Origin: Halomarina ordinaria
GTDB lineage: Archaea > Halobacteriota > Halobacteria > Halobacteriales > Haloarculaceae
Direction of reading: 5' to 3'
NCBI RefSeq assembly: GCF_030553305.1
Contig: NZ_JARRAH010000001.1
Location: forward strand, 1,240,001-1,304,000
Length of the DNA: 64,000 bases
Position numbers and translations under genes: made by a program. Positions 24,286 through 32,530 of the stretch are shown one piece after another. The notes beneath the pieces are model-generated. The model was not told the origin of the DNA. It was given only the letters and a program-made list of their open reading frames with translations, and ran no database searches. How positions within the stretch are numbered: the stretch's first letter is position 1; each line of letters starts with the position of its first letter.

Positions 24286-25455
24286 TCAGAACCCCTGGCC
24301 CATCAGGTGGCTGCGCAGGAGGTCGGCGTCCTTCGTCCCCGTCGAGGTGTTGAGGAGCACCACCGTGTCGTCGTCGTCGAACTCGTCGGCCATCGCCCAC
24401 GCCGCGCTCGCGGCGGCCCCGGCGGCGACGCTCAGCCCGACGCCCTCGCGGCTGGCGACGGCGACGGCGCTCTCGAGGACGTCGTCGTCGTCGGTCGCCA
24501 CCGCCCCGCCGTCGCTCTCGCGCAGCGCCGTCTGGACGAGGGCGCCGCCCGCCGGGTCGGGACGCTCCAGACCGCCACAGACCGTGTCCGGCGTCTCCCA
24601 CGGCTCGTGAGTGTCGGCACCCGCCTCGAACGCCTCGACGACCGGCGCACAGCCCGTCGACTGGGCCGCGTACAGCGGCGGCACCGACTCGACGAGGCCG
24701 AGGTCACGGAACTCCCGCGCTCCCTTGTGGAGACCGACGAGCCCGTCCCCTCCCTCGAAGGGGTAGAAGACGGCGTCGGGCACCTCCAGGTCGAGCTGTT
24801 CGAGTAGTTCGTACATCACGGTCTTCGCCCCCTCGTGGCGGTACGGCGTCTCGAACGCCCCCAGCGAGTACCACGACTCCTCCTCGCTCGACTCGCGGAA
24901 CGCCTCCTCGGCGTCCGGCAGGCGACCCTCGACGACGCGCATGTCGCCGCCGTGAACGTTCACCATCGCCTTGTTGACGAACGTCGAGCGCGTCGGGACC
25001 ACCGGGTGGCTCGTCAGTCCCGCGCGGGCGGCGTAGGCCGCCGCGGAGTGCGCCGAGTCGCCGGGGCTCGCGAGCGCCACGTCCTCGGCGCCGTGGGCGC
25101 GCGCGGCGGTGAGCGCGAGCGCCATCCCGCGGTCGACGAACGTCCCGGTCGGGTTGGTCCCCTCGTCCTTCACGAGGACGCGCCCGACGCCGAGTTCCTC
25201 CGCGAGCACCGGGCAGTCGACCAGCGGCGTCGCCCCCTCGCCGAGCGTGACGAGCGACGCGGCCGGGAACGGCAGGAGTTCCGCGTACGCCCCGAGACCG
25301 GGGACGTCACCCACCAGCGCGTCGTGCGCGTCGAGCGCGCCGTAGTCGTACCGCGCGTCGAGGACGCCGCCGTCGGGGTGGTGGCTCGTCGTCGCGTCGA
25401 AGCGTTCGCCCGTCTCCGTGCAGACGAGGCCGTCGAACGCCGGGGTCGTGTCCAT
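24286..25455 (-). CDS. Threonine-synthase-like PLP-fold protein lacking the PLP lysine
   Basis: 389 residues with the fold-type II layout of archaeal threonine synthase: LVTLGEGATPLVDCP, then VKDEGTNPTGTFVDRGMAL, EGGDGLVGLHKGAREF and LNTSTGTKDADLL. In active threonine synthases the third block reads PTGSFKDRG and its Lys binds pyridoxal phosphate; here that residue is Val107 (codon GTC at 25135-25137). The following SPGDSAHSA also replaces the usual S-T-G-N-T-S/A. A cysteine near the N-terminus (LVCTETG) recalls the family's zinc finger but the partner Cys residues are missing. It is probably a non-enzymatic or altered-chemistry paralogue. Monocistronic. Confidence 0.82.
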   Translation of the reverse strand: MDTTPAFDGLVCTETGERFDATTSHHPDGGVLDARYDYGALDAHDALVGDVPGLGAYAELLPFPAASLVTLGEGATPLVDCPVLAEELGVGRVLVKDEGTNPTGTFVDRGMALALTAARAHGAEDVALASPGDSAHSAAAYAARAGLTSHPVVPTRSTFVNKAMVNVHGGDMRVVEGRLPDAEEAFRESSEEESWYSLGAFETPYRHEGAKTVMYELLEQLDLEVPDAVFYPFEGGDGLVGLHKGAREFRDLGLVESVPPLYAAQSTGCAPVVEAFEAGADTHEPWETPDTVCGGLERPDPAGGALVQTALRESDGGAVATDDDDVLESAVAVASREGVGLSVAAGAAASAAWAMADEFDDDDTVVLLNTSTGTKDADLLRSHLMGQGF

Positions 25456-25512
25456 ACCGGCACTACCGACGCCGACGACTAATCGCTGTCCTTCGCTCGT
25501 CGACGCGCGGTG

Positions 25513-25520
25513 TTTTTATC
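25513..25520 (+). promoter_or_regulatory. Putative TATA box of the FAD oxidoreductase gene
   Basis: TTTTTATC about 27 bases before the ATG at 25543, indicating a leaderless transcript and supporting that start over one 33 bases upstream. Confidence 0.55.
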
Positions 25521-25542
25521 GCCGCCGCGAGTCGCCGGTGGT

Positions 25543-26820
25543 ATGACACGCATCGCGGTCGTCGGTGGCGGTCTCGCCGGCCTCGTCGCCGCCCGCCACC
25601 TCGCCGAGGCGGGACTGGACGTCGAACTGTTCGAGGAGGAACCCGCGGTCGGCGGGCGCGTCCGGAGCGTCCACGAGGACGGCTTCACCTTCGACCGCGG
25701 GTTCCAGGTGCTGTTCACCGGGTACCCCGCGGCCCAGCGCGAGCTCGACTACGACGCCCTCGACCTGCGGGCGTTCACCCCCGGCGCGACCATCGCCCGC
25801 CCCGGCGAGCGCTCCGTCCTCTCGGACCCGCTTCGCGACCCCGGGTCGTTCACCGAGACGGTTTTCAACCGCGAGATACGCCTCGGCGACAAGCTCCGGA
25901 CGTTCACCCTCCAGCGCGAACTCCGACGCAAGGACGAGGACGCCGTCCTCGACGGCCCCGACACGGACATCACGAGCTACCTCGCCGACCGGGGGTTCTC
26001 GCGGGACTACGTCGAGCACTTCGCGGCCCCCTTCTACGGCGGCATCACCCTCGACCGCTCGCTCTCCTCGTCGAGCGTCGTCTTCGAGTACACGTTCAAG
26101 ATGCTCGCGACCGGCGAGACGGTCGTCCCCGCCGCCGGGATGGGCGCCATCTCGGCGCAACTGGCCGACCGCGCGCGCGACGCCGGTGCGTCGCTCACCC
26201 TCGACGCGACCGTCTCGGCCGTCGAGAGCGACGACGACGGCGACGGCGTGACACTCACAGTGGACGGACGGGAGGCCTCGTTCGACGGGGCCGTCGTCGC
26301 GACCGACCCGAAGACGGCCGGGGAGTTGACCGGCGTCGACACCCCGACCGAGGCGCGGGGCTGCGTCACGCAGTACTTCTCGTTGCCCGAGCACGTCGAC
26401 CTCGCGACTGACAAGCGAATCGTCCTCAACGCGGCCGACGACCGCCCCAACCAGGTTGCACCCCTCACGGACGTCGCCCCGGAGTACGCGCCGGACGGCG
26501 AGCAACTGCTCAGCGCGACGTTCCTCGGCGACCCCGACGAGAGCGACGACGAACTGGCCGCGGCGGTCCACGACGCGCTGGCGTCGTGGTACCCCGCCCG
26601 GCGCTTCGCCGACCTCGACCTCCTCCGGACCGAGCGCGTGCCGTTCTCGCAGTTCGCCCAGCCGCCGGGGTTCAGGCGCGACCTCCCGGCCGTCGACGCG
26701 CCGGCCGGCCCGGTGTACCTCGCGGGCGACTACACCGAGTGGTCGTCCATCAACGGCGCGCTCGACAGCGGGAAGCAGGCCGCGGACGCCATTCTCACGG
26801 AAATCGACCGGTCAGCGTAG
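25543..26820 (+). CDS. FAD-dependent amine oxidase / phytoene-desaturase-like oxidoreductase
   Basis: 425 residues. The FAD Rossmann motif IAVVGGGLAGLVAARHLAE opens the protein and is followed by the GG doublet FEEEPAVGGRV. The C-terminus YLAGDYTEWSSINGALDSG is the second FAD motif of the protoporphyrinogen oxidase / amine oxidase / carotenoid desaturase superfamily. Substrate unknown; carotenoid or isoprenoid oxidation is common in this family. A TATA element 27 bases upstream supports the start. The 3' end overlaps the convergent phosphoesterase by nine bases. Confidence 0.88.
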   Translation: MTRIAVVGGGLAGLVAARHLAEAGLDVELFEEEPAVGGRVRSVHEDGFTFDRGFQVLFTGYPAAQRELDYDALDLRAFTPGATIARPGERSVLSDPLRDPGSFTETVFNREIRLGDKLRTFTLQRELRRKDEDAVLDGPDTDITSYLADRGFSRDYVEHFAAPFYGGITLDRSLSSSSVVFEYTFKMLATGETVVPAAGMGAISAQLADRARDAGASLTLDATVSAVESDDDGDGVTLTVDGREASFDGAVVATDPKTAGELTGVDTPTEARGCVTQYFSLPEHVDLATDKRIVLNAADDRPNQVAPLTDVAPEYAPDGEQLLSATFLGDPDESDDELAAAVHDALASWYPARRFADLDLLRTERVPFSQFAQPPGFRRDLPAVDAPAGPVYLAGDYTEWSSINGALDSGKQAADAILTEIDRSA

Positions 26821-27504
26821 CCGTCGGAGGCGCCCCAGCGGCGGGAAGGTCCGCTGTTCGTCGGCCGCCGAGTCGTAGACGACGGGTCGGAACCGGTCGA
26901 CGTCGGTCACGAGGGGGGAGCGTTCGAGGGACGCTCGCCCCGGACGACCGTTCACCGAGACGCCGCTCGCGAGGCGGGTGAACGCCGGCAGGACGAACAC
27001 GTCCGCGCCCTCGTAGACCCCCTCGCCGTAGAGGAGGCAGGGCCAGTCGCGCCCCTCGACGGTGAGTTTCGGGTGGTCGTGCCCGACGACGTAGCGCCCC
27101 GCCGCCCGCTCCGGCGGGTCGTGGCCGTGCAGGACGACCGTCCCGTCGGCGAGTTCGTACTCACGCTCGGTGGGACCGTCCCAGACCGCGTCGAGCATCG
27201 TGTCGTGGTTACCCGGCGTGACGACGAGGTCGGCGCCCGCCGTCTCGACGAGGCGGGCGAGCGCGGCGACGGTTCCGCGGGCTCCGTCGGGCACGCGGTC
27301 GAAGGCGTGGAGGACGTCGCCCGCGAGGACGACCGTCCCCGGCGACGTCGCCGCGAGGAGCGCGTCGAGACGCTCCTCCAGGTCGTCGCGCTCGCCCAGC
27401 GGGAACTCGACGGGGGAGGCGGCGGCCCGTCCGACGTGCAGGTCGGCGAGGACGAGCGCGTCCGCGACCGGGAGCGAGAGCGCCCGGTCGCGGAACGCGA
27501 CCAT
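26812..27504 (-). CDS. Metallophosphoesterase
   Basis: 230 residues from ATG 27504. ADALVLADLHVGRA gives the D-x-H motif, TVVLAGDVLHAFDRV the GD motif, VVTPGNHDTML the GNHD motif, and TVVLHGHDPP ... YVVGHDHPKLTVEG the two late His motifs. Length and layout match the archaeal single-domain phosphoesterase of the SbcD-like or YfcE-like type, often found beside helicases elsewhere. Substrate unknown. The J-domain gene upstream on the same strand ends two bases before this start, so they form an operon. Confidence 0.88.
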   Translation of the reverse strand: MVAFRDRALSLPVADALVLADLHVGRAAASPVEFPLGERDDLEERLDALLAATSPGTVVLAGDVLHAFDRVPDGARGTVAALARLVETAGADLVVTPGNHDTMLDAVWDGPTEREYELADGTVVLHGHDPPERAAGRYVVGHDHPKLTVEGRDWPCLLYGEGVYEGADVFVLPAFTRLASGVSVNGRPGRASLERSPLVTDVDRFRPVVYDSAADEQRTFPPLGRLRRLR

Positions 27505-27505
27505 C

Positions 27506-28117
27506 TCAGCTCGCGGCCCGTTCGCGGGCGGTCGCGTACGCCTCCTGGAGCTGCTTGAACGCCTCGGGGTCGCCACCCTGGTCGGGGTGAGTGGCCTTCG
27601 CCTTCTCGCGGTAGGCGGCCTTCACCTGTCGCTCGGAGGCGCTCGCCGGGAGGCCGAGGACGGCGAACGCCGCGCGGGTGCGGTCGAACGCCCCCCGCTC
27701 GCTCTCGTCCTCGCCGTCGCCGAAGTTCATCTCGGGTGTGTCGAACGGGAGGCGTCCCCCGATGTAGAACCCCGGCATCTCGTGTTCGACGAGGACCGCG
27801 TAGGTGGGTGAGGTGTCGATAGCGATGAACGCTCGCGCGTCGAAGGTGATGGCGACGTCGCGTTTGGGGAGGTAGAAGGCGACGGTGTGGCCCTCGACGA
27901 AGTGGTCCTCCGCGAAGGGTTCACCGATGGCGGTCAGGTACTGGCGAATCTCCGTCGTGCGGCGCGACTCCGTGCTCCCCGACCCGGTCGCGGGCGCCGG
28001 GTCGGGGTAGAGGTGCCGGCCGACGAGGAAGATACCGGCGGCGACGCCGCTCGAGGCGAGGCCCACGAGGACGCCGAGAACCAACCAGTTCGGGACGAAC
28101 ACCACCACCCGGTACAC
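27506..28117 (-). CDS. Membrane-anchored J-domain protein
   Basis: 203 residues. A hydrophobic helix at about 8-33 anchors the protein. A middle domain (about 55-130, TEIRQYLTAIGEPFAEDHFV ... VEHEMPGFYIGGRLPF) has no name I recognise. The C-terminal 65 residues form a J domain with AFAVLGLPASASERQVKAAY and the HPD motif in ATHPDQGGDPEAF. J domains stimulate Hsp70 ATPase, so it may recruit DnaK to the membrane. No zinc-finger or Gly/Phe region as in DnaJ. Lies in an operon ahead of the phosphoesterase. Confidence 0.87.
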   Translation of the reverse strand: MYRVVVFVPNWLVLGVLVGLASSGVAAGIFLVGRHLYPDPAPATGSGSTESRRTTEIRQYLTAIGEPFAEDHFVEGHTVAFYLPKRDVAITFDARAFIAIDTSPTYAVLVEHEMPGFYIGGRLPFDTPEMNFGDGEDESERGAFDRTRAAFAVLGLPASASERQVKAAYREKAKATHPDQGGDPEAFKQLQEAYATARERAAS

Positions 28118-28234
28118 GGGTGGTCTTGGGGCAGGGTGAACAAGAATCCCTCGTTAGCACGTCCGTCTTCCGAGGCGACCGGCCGGCGACGGCGAGCCGT
28201 CGCCCTCGCAGTGACCGCGGCGTCGGGGGCGACC

Positions 28235-28984
28235 TCAGCCGATGTAGCGCAGGTCCTCGTCGCTCGGCGCCTGCTGGGCCTGCTCCATCTCCCGAATCTT
28301 CTTCGCCACCTCCTCCATCTCCTCGGCGCGCTCCTCGAGCGAGTCGTAGCCCACGTCGAAGCCGACGATGTCCTGCAGGACTTCGAGGACCGCGCGGGCG
28401 CTCTTGGGGTCGACGAGGTAGCCGCTCGTCTCGCCCATCAGGCAGGCGACGGGGAGGTCGCGGCGCTCGCCGAGGCCGAGCAGGAGGCCGCTGACGCCGA
28501 CGATGCCGCCGGCGGGTTCGTCCTCGCGGAACTCGACGTGTGGGTCGAGGGTCTCGATGAGCGCGTCGTCGGAGGCGGCGGCGATGACGCCGTACTCGTC
28601 GACGAGTTCGCCGGTCGGGACGCCCCCGAGCGCGTAGGCCCGGTCGACGCCGAACTCCTCGGCGACGTCGAGGACGGCGTCGGTGATGAGGTAGTGCCCC
28701 TCGTTGCTCTGGGCCTGGTGGTCGCCCGTGAGGACCAGCAGGTCGGCGTCGCCGGTCTCGACGGCGTGGAACTCCACGCCGACGAGTTGCGACCGGCCGT
28801 CCTCGACGGTCACCTGCGGGGGGAAGTGACGGGAGTAGAGGCGGGCGACGAGCGTCGTGTCGAACTCCTCCAGCAGGTGCTCGGCGGCGAGTTTGCCGAC
28901 GTGACCGACCCCGGGGAGCCCCTCGATGAGTACGGGGTCCTCGAGGGCCGGCTCCGCGAGCACCTCGGTGTGGACTTCGTCCAT
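28235..28984 (-). CDS. PAC2-family proteasome assembly chaperone homologue
   Basis: 249 residues. IEGLPGVGHVGKLAAEHLLE is the PAC2 nucleoside-phosphorylase-like fold signature. LVLTGDHQAQSNEGHYLIT, LGGVPTGELVDEYGVIAAAS and GEERR-like LLGLGERRDLPVACLMGETS follow. The last 40 residues are a helical tail (LEERAEEMEEVAKKIREMEQ). Archaeal members (PbaA/PbaB group) are linked to proteasome assembly. It is the last gene of the L44e-S27e-aIF2a-Nop10 operon, seven bases after nop10, an order widely kept in archaea. Confidence 0.9.
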   Translation of the reverse strand: MDEVHTEVLAEPALEDPVLIEGLPGVGHVGKLAAEHLLEEFDTTLVARLYSRHFPPQVTVEDGRSQLVGVEFHAVETGDADLLVLTGDHQAQSNEGHYLITDAVLDVAEEFGVDRAYALGGVPTGELVDEYGVIAAASDDALIETLDPHVEFREDEPAGGIVGVSGLLLGLGERRDLPVACLMGETSGYLVDPKSARAVLEVLQDIVGFDVGYDSLEERAEEMEEVAKKIREMEQAQQAPSDEDLRYIG

Positions 28985-28990
28985 GTGCGG

Positions 28991-29173
28991 CTACTGGCGG
29001 GCGCGCCGCTTAAGTGCACGTCGGTACTCCCCGTAGCGGTCCGTCGGGTCGTACGGGGCGGGCGCGCTGTTGACGGCGTCGCCGCCGCACGCCGGGCAGG
29101 TGGCGGTGAGCGTGTACACCGGGCGGTCGTGGTGCTCGCGCCACGACGCGCACACCCGGATGTCGCTCTTCAT
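28991..29173 (-). CDS. nop10: H/ACA ribonucleoprotein component Nop10
   Basis: 60 residues from ATG 29173, starting on the last base of the aIF2-alpha stop (TAATG). The pattern VYTLTATCPACGGDAVNSAP followed by PYDPTDRYGEYRRALKR is typical Nop10: a small beta/zinc-binding N-part and a C-terminal helix. It supports the Cbf5 pseudouridine synthase in guide-RNA directed rRNA modification. One pair of Cys (CPAC) is clear; a further Cys (VCASW) near the N-terminus may help bind zinc. Confidence 0.93.
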   Translation of the reverse strand: MKSDIRVCASWREHHDRPVYTLTATCPACGGDAVNSAPAPYDPTDRYGEYRRALKRRARQ

Positions 29174-29973
29174 TACTCGTCGTCGGTCTGGCGCTCGCGG
29201 TGGAACTCGGCGCTCCCGCCGCGCCCCTCGATGGCCGTCCGCGCGCGCGCCGCGCTGGCCTCGAGTTCGCTCTCGGCGACCTTGTAGCTCGGCGCGCGCA
29301 CCTTGATGCGGTACTCGGGCGCGCCGACGTAGGTGACCGACAGCTCGATTTCGTCGGGAACCTCGCCGTTGCCCTGGGCGGCTTCGAGCGCCGCCTTCAC
29401 GTCGTCGACGCCGTCGGCGTTCGACGAGCGCAGGTGGACGTAGCCCGTGATGTTGACGTACGGGACGGAGACGTTCTCGCGGGCGGTGTCGACGACTGCG
29501 CGCACCTCCTCGTCGTCGAGGCCGGTCGGTTCGAGCGCCTCCTCGCCGTGGATGGCGGCCTGTTCGAAGCCGGCGTAGAGCGACCCGAACTCGCCGAGCA
29601 GTTCGTTGGCGACGGCGGTGTACTGCTCGTCGGCCATCGACTCGCCGAAGGCGAGGGTCATCCACTTGTCGGCCTTCTGCTCGTTCTTCCACTCCTGGAC
29701 CTTGTCCGAGCGCTGGTGGTCGTTGACGTCCTTGATGGAGAGGTCGATCTGCTGTGAGGACTCGTTGACGTCGAGCACCTTGCAGACGACGAGTTCGCCG
29801 GGCGTGACGTGGTCGCGGATGTTCTTTATCCACCCGCTCGCCACCTCGCTGACGTGGACGAGGCCGCGTCGGTCCTCGTACTCGTCGAGGTCGACGAAGA
29901 CGCCGAAGTCGGTGATTTCGTCGACTTTGCCGACGACGAGGTCACCGGGGTCTGGCCAGCCTGTGTATTTCAT
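29173..29973 (-). CDS. Translation initiation factor aIF2 alpha subunit
   Basis: 266 residues. The N-terminal S1 domain reads [20 protein letters not shown] and [21 protein letters not shown] helical domain (about 90-170) and the C-terminal alpha/beta domain ([14 protein letters not shown] ... [20 protein letters not shown]) follow. Part of the aIF2 trimer that brings initiator Met-tRNA to the small ribosomal subunit. Co-transcribed with L44e, S27e and nop10. Length matches the archaeal family. Confidence 0.97.
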   Translation of the reverse strand: MKYTGWPDPGDLVVGKVDEITDFGVFVDLDEYEDRRGLVHVSEVASGWIKNIRDHVTPGELVVCKVLDVNESSQQIDLSIKDVNDHQRSDKVQEWKNEQKADKWMTLAFGESMADEQYTAVANELLGEFGSLYAGFEQAAIHGEEALEPTGLDDEEVRAVVDTARENVSVPYVNITGYVHLRSSNADGVDDVKAALEAAQGNGEVPDEIELSVTYVGAPEYRIKVRAPSYKVAESELEASAARARTAIEGRGGSAEFHRERQTDDE

Positions 29974-30095
29974 ACCCCGACCTAGCCAGTTGGCGAGAAT
30001 AAAACCACCGTCACGGCGCGCGCGGTTCGACGGGGCGAGCGCGGTCGCTCGCGGGCCGAGAGACGAGAGAACGTGTTCGGTCGAGGCGCGTCGGT

Positions 30096-30272
30096 TCAGG
30101 CCCGTCGCTGGACCGTCTCGAGGACCTCGCCCTCGATGGCGGCGTTCCCGCCGGTCGGGCGGACGAGGAGGTGCCCGCAGACGGCGCAGGGGACCTCGCT
30201 CGCGGCCTTCCCGAAGACGACCTGTTCGTTCTCGCAGTCCGGGCAGCGGACCTGGTAGAAGTTCCCGGCCAT
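30096..30272 (-). CDS. rps27e: Ribosomal protein S27e
   Basis: 58 residues from ATG 30272. Four zinc-binding cysteines: [20 protein letters not shown] continuing to AVCGHLL. This small-subunit protein is archaeal/eukaryal. It starts four bases after the L44e stop and is part of the L44e-S27e-aIF2a-Nop10 operon. Confidence 0.96.
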   Translation of the reverse strand: MAGNFYQVRCPDCENEQVVFGKAASEVPCAVCGHLLVRPTGGNAAIEGEVLETVQRRA

Positions 30273-30276
30273 GGTC

Positions 30277-30561
30277 TTACTCCTGGAACTCCAGTCGGCC
30301 GGCGCGCCAGCCCTCGCGGAGGTGGGCCTTGCCGCACTCGCTGCAGCGGTAGACGAGGTTCGTCTTCTTCGTCGGCTTGTCGCCACCGGGGACCTTCGAG
30401 AACTTCCCCTTGTTACCGATACCGCGGTTCTGTCGCGCGCGCTGGCGACCCTGGACCTTCGTCATCCCCGAGGCGCGGCCGCTTCGGACCTTCTCGACCT
30501 CGTGTTCGTGGTGCTCGTTGCAGTTCGGACAGTACGTGTTGAACCGGCGTGGCATCTGCAT
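30277..30561 (-). CDS. rpl44e: Ribosomal protein L44e
   Basis: 94 residues. [20 protein letters not shown] and later [20 protein letters not shown] give the two CxxC zinc pairs and the conserved C-terminus. Large-subunit protein near the E site. The Met-Gln-Met start at 30561 agrees with the haloarchaeal form known from Haloarcula, from memory. First gene of the operon; an A/T-rich GGTTTTAAG element on the minus strand around 30590-30599 is a likely promoter. Confidence 0.97.
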   Translation of the reverse strand: MQMPRRFNTYCPNCNEHHEHEVEKVRSGRASGMTKVQGRQRARQNRGIGNKGKFSKVPGGDKPTKKTNLVYRCSECGKAHLREGWRAGRLEFQE

Positions 30562-30589
30562 AGTTATTGGCGTGTGCTTTGCCGGCGCG

Positions 30590-30599
30590 GCTTAAAACC
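30590..30599 (-). promoter_or_regulatory. Putative promoter element of the L44e operon
   Basis: On the reverse strand GGGTTTTAAG lies about 33 bases upstream of the L44e start, slightly farther than the usual 27, which would give a short leader. Confidence 0.4.
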
Positions 30600-30668
30600 C
30601 GTTTGGTATGGGGCGAGCGCCATTTCACCGAACCGAACCGCGATAGCACCCCCCGTGGTGGTGCCGGT

Positions 30669-31862
30669 ATGCGCACCCGCCTCGCGCTCGCCCTGACCGC
30701 CCTCCTGGTGTGTGCGGCACTCGTACCGCCCGCCGCCGGTGCACCGCCGCCACGCCCCGTCTGCCCGGTCTGTGGGGCCCTCGACGGCGACGGCATCGGC
30801 CGGTCCGGCGCTCCCGACGCCCTCGGCCTGACGAACCACACTGCCACGGCGACCGTCCACGAGAACGGGACGATGACCTGGCGCGTGCGGGCCGTCCTCG
30901 ACGACGAGGCGACGCGGCGGTTCGAGGGGAACGCGAGCGGGCTCGCCGACCTCGTCGCGGGCGAGTTCGCGGCCCGCCGGAACCAGCCCCTCGACCACCC
31001 CGGACCCGCCTCGGAGCACGAACTGCTCGGGAGTACCCTCGACGGCCGGACGCTCACCGTCTCGCTCCGGACGACGAACGCCGCCAGGCAGGTGACGGGC
31101 GACCTCGTGCTGGTGGAGTACTTCGACACCGACGGGACCTACCAGAGTCACTACTACGCGTCGGTCGACCGGTTGACCCTCGTCGGCCCCGAGGGGACCG
31201 TCGTCACGAACGACCCCGCGATGGGCCGCGTCGAGGGTGACCGGCTCGTCGTGACCGGCGAGGTACACGCGACGCAGGTCGTCTTCGGGCAGCGCGGCCC
31301 CGCGAGCGCGCTCGCGACGCTGTTCGTCCAGCTACGGGGCGTCGGGGACACCCTCGCCGACAACGCCCTGGCCTACGGCGGCCCGCTGACTGCCGCACTG
31401 GGCGCGGCACTCGTCGGCCTCGCCTGGGGCGTGCGACGGCGCGGCACGCCTCGGTCCTCGACCGCCTGCCGTCGACGACCCGCCCGCTCGCGCGTCCTCG
31501 CCGGCGTCCTCGGGTGGGTCGCCGTCGGCGTCGGGGCGGCCCTCGTCGGACACGCCGTCGCGTTCGTCCTCGCCAGCGCGGCGCTCGTCACCCTCGTCGC
31601 GGGGGTGGTCTACGGGGCGGCGGCGGTTCGGGGCGAGCGCGGCCGCCTCGCGCTCGCCGGGGGTGCGCTCTGGGCGGCCGCGCTCGTCGCGCTGGGCGTC
31701 CTGTTCGACGCGGGGGGCGACCTCGGACAGTACGCGTGGGTCGGCCTCGGCGTCGCGGCCGTCGCGCTCGTCGCCGTCTGGGCGGCGCTGGCGCTCGTCG
31801 GTGGCGCGCTCGCCTGTGTGCCGCAAGACTCGAAGCGCTTAACCGGGCGTCAGTTCGAGTGA
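30669..31862 (+). CDS. Secreted/membrane protein with CxxC motif and C-terminal helices
   Basis: 397 residues. A signal peptide (MRTRLALALTALLVCAALV, cleavage near PAAGA) is followed by CPVCGALDGDGIG, a CxxC that could bind metal or form a disulfide outside the cell. An extracellular beta-rich domain (about 45-215; repeated NHTATATVHENGTMTWRVRA type strands) follows, then six or so hydrophobic helices from about 240 to 385. No family recognised. It could be an envelope sensor or exporter. Six bases before the next gene, so probably co-transcribed with it. Confidence 0.72.
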   Translation: MRTRLALALTALLVCAALVPPAAGAPPPRPVCPVCGALDGDGIGRSGAPDALGLTNHTATATVHENGTMTWRVRAVLDDEATRRFEGNASGLADLVAGEFAARRNQPLDHPGPASEHELLGSTLDGRTLTVSLRTTNAARQVTGDLVLVEYFDTDGTYQSHYYASVDRLTLVGPEGTVVTNDPAMGRVEGDRLVVTGEVHATQVVFGQRGPASALATLFVQLRGVGDTLADNALAYGGPLTAALGAALVGLAWGVRRRGTPRSSTACRRRPARSRVLAGVLGWVAVGVGAALVGHAVAFVLASAALVTLVAGVVYGAAAVRGERGRLALAGGALWAAALVALGVLFDAGGDLGQYAWVGLGVAAVALVAVWAALALVGGALACVPQDSKRLTGRQFE

Positions 31863-31867
31863 CGGGT

Positions 31868-32134
31868 ATGAAGAACCTCATCATCAACGGGGACCCCGGC
31901 ATCCGGAAGGACGCCGTCATCGAGTACGACGGTGAGGAGGTCGTCTGTTTCTCGGTGAAGCGCCAGGGCGACTGGCACGGCCCCGACCGCGTCCAGCTCT
32001 GGTGTACCATCGGCACCGAGGACGAGCGCGAGGCCTACGAGCGCCGCGAGTACATCCCGATGCACATCCCGACCGAGCACGTCGACGCCGAGGCCGTCAC
32101 CGTCGTGACGGGTAAGGGCGACCTCGCGGTCTAA
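31868..32134 (+). CDS. Conserved small haloarchaeal protein (HAH_0734-like)
   Basis: 88 residues beginning MKNLIINGDPGIRKDAVIEY. It is highly polar, without membrane segments. The centre (EEVVCFSVKRQGDWHGPDRV, then QLWCTIGTEDEREAYERREY) contains two Cys and paired Trp/His. From memory the start matches proteins called HAH_0734 family in haloarchaeal genomes. Function unknown. Start chosen at 31868, six bases after the upstream stop. Confidence 0.8.
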   Translation: MKNLIINGDPGIRKDAVIEYDGEEVVCFSVKRQGDWHGPDRVQLWCTIGTEDEREAYERREYIPMHIPTEHVDAEAVTVVTGKGDLAV

Positions 32135-32180
32135 CACCGCCTTTCGCCGGCCGCGAGCGCTTCACGCTCGACGGTCACCT

Positions 32181-32199
32181 GGAACCGCCTCGCGGTTCC
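32181..32199 (+). terminator. Perfect 8-bp hairpin with 3-base loop, possible terminator
   Basis: GGAACCGC, loop CTC, GCGGTTCC. It lies 47 bases after the 88-residue gene in a 396-base gap (32135-32530). No T-run follows, so it may only stabilise the transcript end. The rest of the gap holds no coding-like ORF; it contains GC-rich degenerate repeats around GAGCGCAGCGAAC (about 32388-32410). Confidence 0.35.
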
Positions 32200-32530
32200 G
32201 GCGGCGGTCGCCAGTGCACGACCGACTGGAGCGGTCCGAGAGGAGGACGTCTGCGATGGCGATTCTGCGTCGGCACGAGCGCCGTCCCTCGACGTGACGG
32301 CGCCCTCCCCCTCGCGGTTGGCATCGACGGACCGACGTCGTTCGCGACGAGCACACTGTCCGGTTCTCCAGCGTGTCGGACCGCGAGTGAGCGCAGCGAA
32401 CGAGCGAGTGGCTCTTTCTGCAGGGATTCCGGGGGAGTCGACGAGCGAGGCACGAAGCGCCGAGCGAGGAGGGCCCTGCCCGGGAGAGTGCTTTCGAAGG
32501 ATTCAGTTAGCCCCGTTTCGAACCTCCCGT

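Noticed and set aside
32135-32530. A small gene in the 396-base gap before the halocyanin gene
   Set aside because: Open frames here have Arg/Pro/Ser-rich translations with no start context, and the DNA holds degenerate GAGCGCAGCGAAC-like repeats typical of intergenic haloarchaeal DNA.
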